DNA of 64,000 nt from Gammaproteobacteria bacterium (GTDB taxonomy: Bacteria; Pseudomonadota; Gammaproteobacteria; Xanthomonadales; Wenzhouxiangellaceae), in contig JAHJQV010000023.1 in the NCBI GenBank assembly GCA_018819105.1, positions 1-64,000 on the forward strand, in the 5' to 3' direction. Made by a program: the position numbers and the translations under genes. How positions within the stretch are numbered: position 1 is the first letter of the stretch; every line of letters starts with the position of its first letter. The notes beneath the pieces were generated by a model that did not search any database, had not been told where the DNA came from, and saw only the letters and a program-made list of their open reading frames with translations. Below, in pieces: positions 1-8,628 of the stretch.

Positions 1-4
1 AGTC

Positions 5-89
5 GGAAAGCGCTTAGCCGCAAGGCATGGCTCGCAGGTCATGGCCATTCCATGGCCAAGAGCCATAACACAGCGGATGAGTGCTTTCC
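5..89. repeat. Nested stem-loop element A
   Basis: An 85-base palindromic element. The outer arms 5-14 and 80-89 pair at 9 of 10 positions. Inside, 18-21 pairs with 73-76, 27-32 pairs with 61-66, and 43-48 pairs with 52-57 around a TCC loop. The nested arrangement with small internal bulges looks like a folded RNA or a mobile palindromic repeat rather than a coding region. A second element with a similar core follows at 111-202. No function is known to me. Confidence 0.5.
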
Positions 90-110
90 GGCTCGCCCTG
101 CGGGAGCGCA

Positions 111-202
111 CCTGAGGCTGCATTACGGCGTTGCAATCCTGGTCAAGGGCTTGCCATTCACTGCCCAGACACTTCGATTCGCGTCTGTACTGCAGCCTCA
201 GG
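111..202. repeat. Nested stem-loop element B
   Basis: A perfect 12-base inverted repeat (111-122 and 191-202) encloses 68 bases. An inner GGGC/GCCC pair (147-150 and 163-166) brackets a loop that contains GCCATTC. Element A has the same GCCATTC string at its centre although its outer arms differ in sequence. The pair therefore looks like two copies of one structural family. It lies just upstream of the DksA-like gene, and about 40 bases separate it from that start codon. Confidence 0.5.
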
Positions 203-244
203 TATGTTCTGAATGTCACAGTATTTCCGGCGGGGTACACTAGT

Positions 245-607
245 GTGAACACCGACAAAGATCTGCAGCGCTTGCAGGCACAATTGCAGCAGGAGCTGGC
301 TGAGCTCGATGAAATTGCCGAGGATGCCGAGGCCGCAGCGGCGACGGTCGCGCTGGATCAGACCCGCATAGGTCGGCTCTCGCGCATGGATGCCATGCAG
401 GGTCAGGCCATGGCGCAGGCCACCAATGCCCGCCGCCTGGCCCGCGCAACCGCCGTCCGGGCAGCACTGCTACACCTGCAGTGCGGTGACTATGGACTGT
501 GTCTGGAATGTGGCGAGACCATAGCCAGCGGCCGTCTCCGGGTAAACCCTGCAGCCACGCTGTGCATCGCTTGTGCCGAACAGGCCGATCAGGGCAATGC
601 CTGCTGA
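245..607 (+). CDS. DksA/TraR-family zinc-finger protein
   Basis: A 120-residue protein from a GTG start. An N-terminal helical, Glu/Ala-rich coiled-coil segment (about residues 5-75) is followed by a four-cysteine zinc finger: CLEC at 86-89 and CIAC at 107-110. This is the layout of short DksA/TraR relatives, which bind in the RNA polymerase secondary channel and modulate initiation, often with ppGpp. The conserved RLSRMDAMQGQAMA stretch (from about residue 44) is typical of a stand-alone subfamily rather than true DksA. The GTG was preferred because everything upstream is the stem-loop element; an ATG at 131 would translate through it. There is no clear operon partner: 163 bases separate it from the next gene. 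Confidence 0.8.
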   Translation: MNTDKDLQRLQAQLQQELAELDEIAEDAEAAAATVALDQTRIGRLSRMDAMQGQAMAQATNARRLARATAVRAALLHLQCGDYGLCLECGETIASGRLRVNPAATLCIACAEQADQGNAC

Positions 608-770
608 GCCGGGATGGTGTCCGACACACCCTGGTATACCCCGCCGAGATGCAACTGATTCAGTCAGCGTTTATCAGTTGCTGGCAAACTGAAATCCATG
701 CATGCCGCTCATTGCGTGGCAGCAGCCGGTGGTATCATGTCGGGCTGACCAATCTCAACCTGCCACAGCG

Positions 771-3611
771 ATGTCTCAACCACAACCTATGCGCACAATG
801 ATGAATGTTATCAGTGGCCAGACCCGCCACCGCAGCGCTGCGGTGGCGCTGGCGCAGATGGGTTTCGTGCTGCTGTTGTTGTTGCTCGCAGGCTGTCGCA
901 GCGACGTGCCTCAGCCGGGCTACCAGTCCAGCGCTGCTGTGCTGCCCACCGGGGCGCTGGATGCCTCGCTGGCGCGACCACTGGCGTATCGTCTGCACAT
1001 GCAGATCGATCCGCGCCAGCCACGCTTCTCTGCCGAATTGGAGCTGGACATCGCCTTGCTGCAGCCCGATGACGGCATCTGGCTGCATGGCCAGAACATT
1101 GTGGTTGAGCACATTGCCCTGCGCGACAGTGACGTGGAGGTGGATTATCAGCAGCGCCATGCAAGCGGTGTGGCCAGGGTTGGTTTTGCCACCCCGCAAC
1201 CGGCGGGTGAACTCACCCTGCTGATTCGCTATCAGGCCGCGTTCGATGACAACCTGGCTGGCCTGTTCCGGGTACAGGAGCAGGGCGACTGGTATGCGCT
1301 GGCCAAATCTGAATCGATCCAGGCGCGCAAGTATCTGCCGGGTTTTGACCAGCCGGGCTTCAAGGCGCCGTTGCAGATCACTCTCGACATTCCCACTGGC
1401 CAGCAGGCCATCAGCAACACGCCGGCGTTCGCCCAAAGCGTGCTGGGTGATGGCATGACCCGCTGGCAATTCATGCCCACACCACCGATGCCGACCTATC
1501 TGCTGTCACTGGCGGTGGGGCCGTTCGATGTGGTGGAGTATCCGCCGATTCCGGCCAATGGCATCCGCGATCGCGAGATACCGCTGCGCGCAGTGGCCCG
1601 GCGTGGCAAGGCCGACGCCATGCGGCAGGTGATGGCGATCACTGCCGATTTTGTCAACATTCTGGAAACCGAACTGGGCGTGCCGTATCCGTTCCGCAAG
1701 CTGGATATCGTCGCCGCACCGGCCTGGCCCAGTGGGGCCACCGAGCTTTCGGCAGCCATCAGTTATCGGGAAGAGCGGCTGTTTCTGCCGGATGATGCAC
1801 CACCGGCGGCACGCCTGGGCATGCTCGGCATTCACGCCCATGAGTTGGCCCACATGTGGTTCGGCAATCTGGTCACACCGCCCTGGTGGGACGATCTGTG
1901 GTTGAAAGAGGGCTTTGCCACCTGGGCCACACCGCTGACCCTGCAGCGTTTTGAGCCGGAGCAAAGCCATGCGCTGAATGGTCTGCGGCGCAATTTTGCC
2001 GTGATGCAGGACGATGCGCTGGCCAGTGCCCGCGCCATTCGCGAGCCGATTGTGCGCAATGAAGACATCCGCAATGCCTACGATGGCATCACCTACAGCA
2101 AGAGTCAGGCTGTGCTGCACATGCTGGACAGCTACTTTGGCGCCGAGCGTTTTCGTGCAGCGCTGGGCGAGTATCTGCGTGAGTTTGCCCATGGCACAGC
2201 CGATGCCGATCAGTTTTACGCCAGCATTGCCGCCAGCATGCAGCAGCCCGAACTGATCACGACGCTGCGCAGCTTTGTCGAGCAATCCGGTGTGCCGGTG
2301 GTCAGCTTGGATGCCGCATGCAGCGCCATGGGCAGTGAACTGACACTGCAGCAGCACCGCTATGCGCCACTGGGTTCGGCTTTGCGTGCAGCACATGACC
2401 CGCTGGCGGTGGCATCGACGGCAACCGCCAGCGCCGCCGAACGCAGCTGGAGCATACCGCTGTGCCTGCGTTATGGCATCGCCGGCAACAGTTACCGGCA
2501 CTGCGCCCTGCTGACGGCACCTGAACAGAGCATGAGTCTGCCGCAGACGCAGTGTGCGGACTGGATCATGCCCAACGCGGCAGGCAGCGGATACTATCGC
2601 TGGCAGCTTGCGGACTCCGGCTGGCAGGCATTGCTGCAGCATTATGCTGCACTTGACGCCGGTGAAAAACTGGCCCTGATCGACAGTCTGCAGGCGGCGA
2701 TGGCAGCCGGGGAAGCGGATCTGGAGACCTTTTTGCAGCTGGTGGAAACCATGTTGCAGCAAGCGGACACCCAGCCACGTCAGGTCATGCAGGCACCGCT
2801 GACGGTGTTTGCCGACACGCTGCAGCGGGTGTTGCCGGCAGACCAGGCCAACACCTTGCGTGGGCGTCTGCAACGGCTGTATCGCGATATCGATGTCTGC
2901 AGCCAGGCCGGCGACAATAGCGATCAGCAGTTGCTGTGCCGCAGCATGCAGCAGTTTCGTGCTCTCACGCTCAACGACAGCCTGCTGCGGGCACAACTGG
3001 CAGACCGCGCGACGCGCTTTATCGGTCTGCATTCAGCACCGGTGCCGCAGGCGCTGGATGCTGATCTGTATGAACTGGCGCTGACGGTGGCGGTGCAGGA
3101 CATCGGCACGCGCTTTTTTGTCGCCCTGCAAAGTTTCGCTGCCGATTTTGATGATCCCCGTTTTGCTGCGGCAGTGCCGGTTGCGCTGGGTGCTATCAGT
3201 GACCCCGAACTGCTTCCGGCCGCCCAGGAGCTGCTGCTGCGGGCACCTGCTGACGAAACTGCCCAGGGTTTTCATCTGGGTCCGCGCGAGCGTTTTGACA
3301 TGATCATGAGCATGTTCCAGAACAGTGCGCTGCGCGCGCAGCACTGGTCCTGGTACGCGCAGAATCTGCCCCGGATCCTGCAGCTGATTCCGGAGCAGTG
3401 GCAGCGGCGCACGCCGGAGGCGGCTGCTGTGTTCTGTTCGGCGCAACAGGCTCAGGCTCTGCAGCAGCTGTTTGCGCGCCATGGCGATCTGGCACCCGGA
3501 CACGAACGCGCATTGGCGCAGACGCTGGAATCGATCCAGTTGTGTGCGGCCCTGCGCAAAGCGCTCACTGCACCCAATGCGGTGGCAGCCCAGCAGGCCG
3601 CCAATGGCTGA
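771..3611 (+). CDS. M1-family zinc aminopeptidase, predicted lipoprotein
   Basis: A 946-residue gluzincin. The zinc site is HELAH (His357, Glu358, His361) with the third ligand Glu380 in WLKEGFATW, exactly 18 residues on. The transition-state Tyr442 sits in ITYSKS. The exopeptidase motif, normally GAMEN, reads GATEL at 322-326: the Glu that holds the substrate amino group is kept but Met and Asn are changed. The N-terminus has a leucine run ending in a lipobox LAGC (Cys42), so it should be an acylated envelope protein rather than cytosolic PepN. The C-terminal 400 residues look like the helical ERAP-like domain of the family. Alternative starts at 789, 798 and 801 are possible; 801 would give a more usual signal-peptide length. 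The gene overlaps glmU by 8 bases. Confidence 0.88.
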   Translation: MSQPQPMRTMMNVISGQTRHRSAAVALAQMGFVLLLLLLAGCRSDVPQPGYQSSAAVLPTGALDASLARPLAYRLHMQIDPRQPRFSAELELDIALLQPDDGIWLHGQNIVVEHIALRDSDVEVDYQQRHASGVARVGFATPQPAGELTLLIRYQAAFDDNLAGLFRVQEQGDWYALAKSESIQARKYLPGFDQPGFKAPLQITLDIPTGQQAISNTPAFAQSVLGDGMTRWQFMPTPPMPTYLLSLAVGPFDVVEYPPIPANGIRDREIPLRAVARRGKADAMRQVMAITADFVNILETELGVPYPFRKLDIVAAPAWPSGATELSAAISYREERLFLPDDAPPAARLGMLGIHAHELAHMWFGNLVTPPWWDDLWLKEGFATWATPLTLQRFEPEQSHALNGLRRNFAVMQDDALASARAIREPIVRNEDIRNAYDGITYSKSQAVLHMLDSYFGAERFRAALGEYLREFAHGTADADQFYASIAASMQQPELITTLRSFVEQSGVPVVSLDAACSAMGSELTLQQHRYAPLGSALRAAHDPLAVASTATASAAERSWSIPLCLRYGIAGNSYRHCALLTAPEQSMSLPQTQCADWIMPNAAGSGYYRWQLADSGWQALLQHYAALDAGEKLALIDSLQAAMAAGEADLETFLQLVETMLQQADTQPRQVMQAPLTVFADTLQRVLPADQANTLRGRLQRLYRDIDVCSQAGDNSDQQLLCRSMQQFRALTLNDSLLRAQLADRATRFIGLHSAPVPQALDADLYELALTVAVQDIGTRFFVALQSFAADFDDPRFAAAVPVALGAISDPELLPAAQELLLRAPADETAQGFHLGPRERFDMIMSMFQNSALRAQHWSWYAQNLPRILQLIPEQWQRRTPEAAAVFCSAQQAQALQQLFARHGDLAPGHERALAQTLESIQLCAALRKALTAPNAVAAQQAANG

Positions 3612-5049
3612 GCACAGCGGCAGCGCGCCAGTGCATGTGGTCATTCTGGCTGCCGGCAAAGGCACACGCATGCGCTCGACGCTGCCGAAGGTGCTGCAGC
3701 CGCTGGCCGGTCGTCCGATGATCAGACACCTGCTGGCCTGCGTGCAGCAGCTGCAGCCGGCGCAGATTCACATGGTCCACGGCCATGGCAGTGAACCGTT
3801 GCAGGCCGAACTGGCGGAGCAGAAGATTGCCTGGGTGCTACAGCCGGAGCAGCGCGGTACTGGCCATGCGCTGGCCTGTGCCATGCCCGGTATTCCTGAT
3901 CATGCCAGCGTTCTGGTGCTGATGGCCGATCATCCGCTGGTGCCGCTTGAATTGCTGCAGAGCATGCTGGCTGCACCGCACCAGCTGGTGCTGGTGAGCA
4001 TGCAGTTGACTGATCCGGCTGGCTACGGACGCATCGTGCGCGATGACCAGGGTGAGTTTGCGGCCATTGTCGAGCAGGCCGATGCCAGCCCGCAGCAATT
4101 GGCCATCAGCGAAGTCAACAGTGGCATTTACCGTTTTCCTGCGGCCCCGCTGCGCGACTGGCTGCAGCAGCTTGCCGCCGACAACGCCGCCGGCGAGCAC
4201 TACCTCACCGATGTGCTGGCCATGGCGGTGGCCGCCAGCCAGCCGCCGCAGCTCATGCAGTGGCCGGACGCACAGTCGCTGCTGGGTGCCAACACGCAGC
4301 AGCAACTGGCCACGCTGGAGCGACACTATCAGCGGCAGCAGGCGGAGTTGCTGCAGCAACAGGGCGTACACCTGGCCGATCCGCAGCGCCTGGACATACG
4401 CGGACGCGTCAGCGTCGGCACTGATGTCAGCATTGATGTCAACGTCATCTTAAGCGGCGACTGCCGGCTTGGCGATGGTGTCAGCATCGGTCCCGGCTGT
4501 GTGCTGCACGATTGTCATATCGGGGCCAAAACCCGGGTGCTGGCGCACAGCGTGCTGGAAGACGTGCATTGCGGTGCTGCCTGCAGCATCGGTCCGTTTG
4601 CCCATTGTCGGCCGGGAACCCGGCTGGACGATGCGGTCAAAATCGGCAATTTCGTGGAAACCAAACAGGTAAGCATCGGCGCCCGCAGCAAGGCCAGTCA
4701 CCTCAGCTATCTGGGGGATGCCAATCTGGGGCAGCGTGTCAACATCGGTGCCGGCACCATCACCTGCAACTACGACGGCGTCAGCAAACATGTCACCAGC
4801 ATTGCCGACGATGTGTTCATCGGTTCCGACACGCAGCTGGTGGCACCGGTCAGCATCGGTCCAGGCGCCTTCATCGGTGCCGGCTCGACCATCACCCGCG
4901 ATGCGCCGGCTGCGCAACTGACGCTGAGCCGCAGTGCACAGAAGACCATCGCTGGCTGGCAACCGCCACGGCCTGAACCTGACCACGACACGGCTGCCGG
5001 GCAGCCGGGTTCGAAATCTTCGCCGCAGACGCAAAAGGAGCAAGACTGA
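3604..5049 (+). CDS. glmU: Bifunctional UDP-GlcNAc pyrophosphorylase / GlcN-1-P acetyltransferase
   Basis: GlmU acetylates glucosamine-1-phosphate and then uridylylates it to UDP-N-acetylglucosamine, the precursor of peptidoglycan and lipid A. The nucleotidyltransferase signature LAAGKGTRM is at residues 15-23. The C-terminal half is a left-handed beta-helix of hexapeptide repeats with the GNFVETK and NYDG motifs of the acetyltransferase site. At 481 residues it is about 25 longer than E. coli GlmU; the excess is a polar tail after the helix. The start overlaps the end of the M1 peptidase gene by 8 bases, and the stop overlaps the glmS start (TGATG), so glmU and glmS are translationally coupled. 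Confidence 0.96.
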   Translation: MAEHSGSAPVHVVILAAGKGTRMRSTLPKVLQPLAGRPMIRHLLACVQQLQPAQIHMVHGHGSEPLQAELAEQKIAWVLQPEQRGTGHALACAMPGIPDHASVLVLMADHPLVPLELLQSMLAAPHQLVLVSMQLTDPAGYGRIVRDDQGEFAAIVEQADASPQQLAISEVNSGIYRFPAAPLRDWLQQLAADNAAGEHYLTDVLAMAVAASQPPQLMQWPDAQSLLGANTQQQLATLERHYQRQQAELLQQQGVHLADPQRLDIRGRVSVGTDVSIDVNVILSGDCRLGDGVSIGPGCVLHDCHIGAKTRVLAHSVLEDVHCGAACSIGPFAHCRPGTRLDDAVKIGNFVETKQVSIGARSKASHLSYLGDANLGQRVNIGAGTITCNYDGVSKHVTSIADDVFIGSDTQLVAPVSIGPGAFIGAGSTITRDAPAAQLTLSRSAQKTIAGWQPPRPEPDHDTAAGQPGSKSSPQTQKEQD

Positions 5050-6881
5050 TGTGCGGAATCGTTGCCGGCTGCGCCCAGCGTGACATTACCGAAATCCTGC
5101 TCGCCGGACTCTATGCGCTGGAATATCGCGGCTATGACTCGGCCGGCATGGCCATTCTGGATGCCGACAATGTGCTGCAGCAGCGGCGCACGGCCGGCAA
5201 GGTGGCGGCACTGGAGCAGATCATTCGTCAGCAGCCGCTGTCCGGACAGACCGGCATCGCCCACACCCGCTGGGCCACCCATGGCCGACCGCTGACGCAC
5301 AATGCGCATCCGCACTACATCGATGAGCATCTGGCCATTGTGCACAACGGCATCATCGAAAACTACAGTGCCCTGCGCCGCGTGCTGGAACAGTCAGGCT
5401 GCCGGCTGCAGTCGGAAACCGACACCGAAATCATCGGTTGCCTGATCGCCGCGCGCATGGACGCCGGTGACGACCTGTTGGCGGCGGTGCGCGGCGTGCT
5501 GCCACAACTGCAGGGCTCCTATGCGCTGGCGGTGATGAGCACGCGCGAGCCGGGTGTGATTGTCGGTGCCCGTCATGGGCCGCCATTGCTGATCGGGGTC
5601 GGTTTCGGCGAGCACTATCTGTCCTCTGACGTGCACACGCTGTTGCCGGTGACCAATCGCATCGTGCATCTCGACGACGGCGATGTGGTGCGCATCGATC
5701 ATGCCGGCTGGCAGGTCAGCAATGTCGCCGGCGAACTACAAAGCCGCGAGATCTACACCAGTGAGCTGTCGCTGGCCAACACCGAGCGGGGCAGTTACCG
5801 GCACTTCATGCAGAAGGAGATCTTTGAGCAGCCGGATGCGCTGTCGCGCACGCTGGACGGTCGCATCAGTGACGACCACCTGCTGCCCGGTCTGCTGGGG
5901 CTGGATGCCGACGCCCTGCTGGCCAGGGTGGATAACGTGCACATCGTTGCCTGTGGCACCAGCTACCATGCCGGGCTGGTGGCGCGCTATCAGATCGAAC
6001 AGCTTGCCGGCATCAGCTGCACCGCCGAGGTGGCCAGCGAATACCGTTATCGCAGTCCGGTGGTGCCGCCAAACTGCCTGTTCGTGGCCATTTCCCAGTC
6101 CGGTGAGACCGCCGACACGCTGGCAGCGCTGGCACAGGCGTCCAAGGCCGGCTATCTGGCCACGGTGGCAATCTGCAATGTGCCGGAAAGCTCGCTGGTG
6201 CGGGCGGCGGATCTGCTCATGATGACCCGCGCCGGGCCGGAAATCGGCGTTGCCTCGACCAAGGCGTTTACCACCCAGCTGGTGGCGCTGCAGCTGTTGC
6301 AGCTGGCAATCATGCAGGCGCGTGGTGACCGTGCCGACACGCTGCCGGCACTGGTTGCTGATCTGCGTCGATTGCCGGATCTGGTGCAGCGGGCGCTGCA
6401 GCTCGATGATCAGGTCGAAGCCATGGCTGAAGCCTTTGCCGAGCGTCAGCACAGTTTGTTCCTGGGGCGCGGCAACCATTACCCGGTGGCGATGGAAGGC
6501 GCGCTCAAGCTGAAGGAGATTTCCTACATTCACGCCGAAGCCTATCCCGCCGGTGAGCTCAAACACGGGCCGCTGGCGCTGGTGGATGCCGACATGCCAG
6601 TGGTGGCGGTGGCGCCGAACAATCATCTGCTCGGCAAGCTGGTGTCCAACCTGGAGGAAGTGCATGTGCGCGGTGGCCAGCTGTTTGTCATTGCCGACCA
6701 TCACATCAGTGACAACATCTCCAGTCATGCCCGCGTGCTGGAAGTGGAGACCGGCAGCGACTGGCTGGCACCGGTGGTGCTGACGATTCCATTGCAATTG
6801 CTGGCCTATCACGTGGCACTGCTGAAGGGCACCGACGTCGATCAGCCGAGAAATCTGGCCAAATCTGTTACAGTCGAGTAA
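5049..6881 (+). CDS. glmS: Glutamine-fructose-6-phosphate aminotransferase
   Basis: GlmS makes glucosamine-6-phosphate from fructose-6-phosphate and glutamine, the committed step towards UDP-GlcNAc. The protein starts MCGIV, so Cys2 becomes the N-terminal nucleophile of the glutaminase domain; THTRW-like and HNGIIENY motifs follow. Two SIS sugar-isomerase domains fill the C-terminal half, with CGTSYHAG, SQSGETADT and the terminal NLAKSVTVE signature. The length of 610 residues is standard. A strong AAGGAG sits upstream of the ATG, inside glmU. No glmS ribozyme is present, as expected for a Gram-negative; control by GlmZ/GlmY-type sRNAs cannot be judged here. Confidence 0.97.
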   Translation: MCGIVAGCAQRDITEILLAGLYALEYRGYDSAGMAILDADNVLQQRRTAGKVAALEQIIRQQPLSGQTGIAHTRWATHGRPLTHNAHPHYIDEHLAIVHNGIIENYSALRRVLEQSGCRLQSETDTEIIGCLIAARMDAGDDLLAAVRGVLPQLQGSYALAVMSTREPGVIVGARHGPPLLIGVGFGEHYLSSDVHTLLPVTNRIVHLDDGDVVRIDHAGWQVSNVAGELQSREIYTSELSLANTERGSYRHFMQKEIFEQPDALSRTLDGRISDDHLLPGLLGLDADALLARVDNVHIVACGTSYHAGLVARYQIEQLAGISCTAEVASEYRYRSPVVPPNCLFVAISQSGETADTLAALAQASKAGYLATVAICNVPESSLVRAADLLMMTRAGPEIGVASTKAFTTQLVALQLLQLAIMQARGDRADTLPALVADLRRLPDLVQRALQLDDQVEAMAEAFAERQHSLFLGRGNHYPVAMEGALKLKEISYIHAEAYPAGELKHGPLALVDADMPVVAVAPNNHLLGKLVSNLEEVHVRGGQLFVIADHHISDNISSHARVLEVETGSDWLAPVVLTIPLQLLAYHVALLKGTDVDQPRNLAKSVTVE

Positions 6882-6950
6882 TCTATGGGTCTGTCTGCCG
6901 CAGCAGTGTGGCAGAGCCTGAACACACCACGATTCATCTGGAACGCTGTT

Positions 6951-7355
6951 ATGAAAAGACGCATCCGCGAGGAAGAAGAAGCCGAGATCAACATCACACC
7001 GATGCTGGACATCGTGTTTATCATGTTGATCTTCTTTATTGTTACGACTTCTTTCGTGAAAGAAAAAGGCCTGGAGATCGCCCGGCCGACGCAAAGCGAA
7101 CAACAGAAGGTGGATCAGGAAAATCTGCCCATCGTGGTGAAAATTGATCACCTCAGCACCATCAGGCTGAATGGTCGCGAAGTCGATCAAGCGGCCATGC
7201 GCGCAAATCTGGAGCGCGAGAACGCGGTGAAACCGAAAGCGCCACTGATCATTGCCGCGCACCCGGATGCCGAGACGCATGCACTGGTTGCGGTGCTGGA
7301 TGCCGCCAACATTGTCGGCATTCAGGGTGTCAGTGTGGCGACCACCAACCAGTAG
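6951..7355 (+). CDS. ExbD/TolR-family biopolymer transport protein
   Basis: A 134-residue inner-membrane protein with a basic/acidic cytoplasmic N-terminus, one transmembrane helix (about residues 18-40) and a periplasmic domain. The conserved membrane Asp20 in NITPMLDIVF is the proton-carrying residue that ExbD/TolR uses with an ExbB/TolQ channel. An earlier ATG at 6885 adds 22 residues but puts unrelated sequence before the typical start, so 6951 was chosen. No exbB, tolQ or tonB lies nearby; the gene follows glmS by 69 bases and is convergent with the kbp-like gene. Its motor partner must be encoded elsewhere. BtuB in this window is a potential client, by inference only. Confidence 0.9.
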   Translation: MKRRIREEEEAEINITPMLDIVFIMLIFFIVTTSFVKEKGLEIARPTQSEQQKVDQENLPIVVKIDHLSTIRLNGREVDQAAMRANLERENAVKPKAPLIIAAHPDAETHALVAVLDAANIVGIQGVSVATTNQ

Positions 7356-7360
7356 CGCTT

Positions 7361-7407
7361 TGACCTGCTGAGCAGGTCAGTCCGGCAATGTCGACAGCGG
7401 CATTGCC
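7361..7407. terminator. Paired hairpins between convergent genes
   Basis: Two stem-loops lie between the convergent exbD-like and kbp-like genes. The first is a near-perfect 19-base palindrome (7361-7369 with 7371-7379). The second pairs GGCAATG (7384-7390) with CATTGCC (7401-7407). Neither is followed by a T-run on either strand, so classical intrinsic termination is not certain. Confidence 0.35.
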
Positions 7408-7454
7408 GTAGGACAAGCCGCATTGCCAGCTGCGACTCAAAGCCGCATGGTTGA

Positions 7455-7949
7455 CTAGCCCGGAATCTGCAGTACCTGCCCGACCTTGATCCTGTCCGGA
7501 TCATCCAGCTGGTCACGGTTGGCTTCGAAAATCCTCATGTAATCACTGCCCTTGCCATAGTGCTGCTCGGCAATTTTCCACAGCGTGTCACCACTGACCA
7601 CGGTGTGGGTGCTGTCAGCACTGCTGGCGCTGCCCTGGTCACTGTGGCTGACTTCGGCAGCCGCGCTGCTGTCACCCACGGCTGCTGGCGCTGAACCTGC
7701 GGGTGCAGCGGGTCCGATCTGCATGTTGTCCTCGACCGATTGCAGCTGTGGAATGGCGCTGACCAGTTCGACAATGCGTTTGCGCTCGGCGGCGCTGGCC
7801 GCGTGACCGCCGATGGTCACTCCGGTACCGGTAAACTTGAAGGTCAGTGTGGACGGATCAATGCCGGCATTGCGCAACACCACGCTGGGCGGGGTCACGG
7901 TGTCGGTGCTGCCGGTCTTGTTCTTCTTGAGAAAATCAAACATGCCCAT
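7455..7949 (-). CDS. kbp: Kbp/YgaU-like BON and LysM domain protein
   Basis: A 164-residue cytoplasmic-looking protein that begins MGMFDFLKK. It has a BON-like domain (about residues 25-75, with FTGTGVTIGG), an Ala/Ser-rich linker, and a C-terminal LysM domain beginning HTVVSGDTLWKIAEQHYG. This is the architecture of E. coli Kbp (YgaU), a K+-binding protein of 149 residues that senses cytoplasmic potassium. The start at 7949 is supported by AGGAG eight bases upstream; a longer reading from 8051 has no such support. A K+-related role would fit with the kdp locus in the same window, but they are 40 kb apart and no shared control is visible. Confidence 0.85.
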   Translation of the reverse strand: MGMFDFLKKNKTGSTDTVTPPSVVLRNAGIDPSTLTFKFTGTGVTIGGHAASAAERKRIVELVSAIPQLQSVEDNMQIGPAAPAGSAPAAVGDSSAAAEVSHSDQGSASSADSTHTVVSGDTLWKIAEQHYGKGSDYMRIFEANRDQLDDPDRIKVGQVLQIPG

Positions 7950-7986
7950 GATGCGTGCTCCTGATGGCTGATGATCTGGTGGGTGA

Positions 7987-8532
7987 TTATTGCTGACTGG
8001 ATGAGATTGCCGCCGCCGCTTCGCCTGACTGCAGCCGGGCAAAGTGATCACGCAACTGGGTGATGCCGTCGCTGCGCGTGCCGGCGGCTGCAGCGCTGGC
8101 CACAGCCGCTTCCGGGCTGCTGCCCTGCTGCTGCAGATACAAGGCCGCAGCGATGCCGGCCCGATGTCCGCTGGCGCAGTGCAGCAGGACCTTGCCGGGT
8201 GCAGTCTGACTGATCACTGAGCTGATTCCGGCCATGGTCTGCGCGTCGGGCAATGCCCGCCCCATGGGCAGGTTGGTATAGCCCAGATCAAGCTCTGAGG
8301 CTGCCGTGCGCAGCATGTCGATGCCTTCAGCGGGTCGGCGCAAATCAATCACTGCGGTCACGCCAGAGGCTTTGAGCGCGGCAAGCTGGTCAGCGCTGAG
8401 CGTGCCGCTGGTGTAGAGACGGTCGCTGATGGCTTGCAGATTGCCGTTGTGGTCACTGGCAGCGCAAGTTGTGGCATGCAACAGACAGAACATGGCTGTC
8501 AGCAGGGTAATGAATGTAAATTTTTGTTTCAA
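7987..8532 (-). CDS. Secreted DUF442/dual-specificity-like phosphatase
   Basis: About 181 residues from a TTG start. An N-terminal signal sequence (LLTAMFCLLHA, cleaved near CAAS) leads to a domain with IDLRRPAEG and the loop HCASGHRAG. The Cys-X4-Arg spacing is that of the DUF442/beta-lactamase-hydrolase-like phosphatase family rather than the classical Cys-X5-Arg of tyrosine phosphatases. Substrate is unknown; periplasmic location is inferred. An upstream ATG at 8577 is in frame, but it lies at or upstream of the expected transcript start of the promoter at 8578-8606, so the TTG is preferred. The gene is 37 bases downstream of the kbp-like start and may not be in the same operon. Confidence 0.72.
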   Translation of the reverse strand: MKQKFTFITLLTAMFCLLHATTCAASDHNGNLQAISDRLYTSGTLSADQLAALKASGVTAVIDLRRPAEGIDMLRTAASELDLGYTNLPMGRALPDAQTMAGISSVISQTAPGKVLLHCASGHRAGIAAALYLQQQGSSPEAAVASAAAAGTRSDGITQLRDHFARLQSGEAAAAISSSQQ

Positions 8533-8577
8533 AACAATGATCTGTGCAGGCTGTGAACCAGGTGCCGAATGCTGCAT

Positions 8578-8606
8578 ACTATACTGCAATTGACCAAAGC
8601 TGTCAG
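8578..8606 (-). promoter_or_regulatory. Sigma70-like promoter for the phosphatase gene
   Basis: On the minus strand, CTGACA (8601-8606) is followed after 17 bases by TATAGT (8578-8583): five of six matches at the -35 box and optimal spacing. On the plus strand the overlapping TATACT (8580-8585) could serve the divergent M48 gene, although its -35 is poor. The placement argues that both divergent genes use the internal TTG starts at 8532 and 8629. Confidence 0.6.
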
Positions 8607-8628
8607 TCACGCACAACAGGATCAGTCA

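Noticed and set aside
1506-3032. 508-codon antisense frame inside the M1 peptidase gene
   Set aside because: It mirrors a gene with intact catalytic motifs and has no recognisable domain or ribosome-binding site; high GC makes long antisense frames common.
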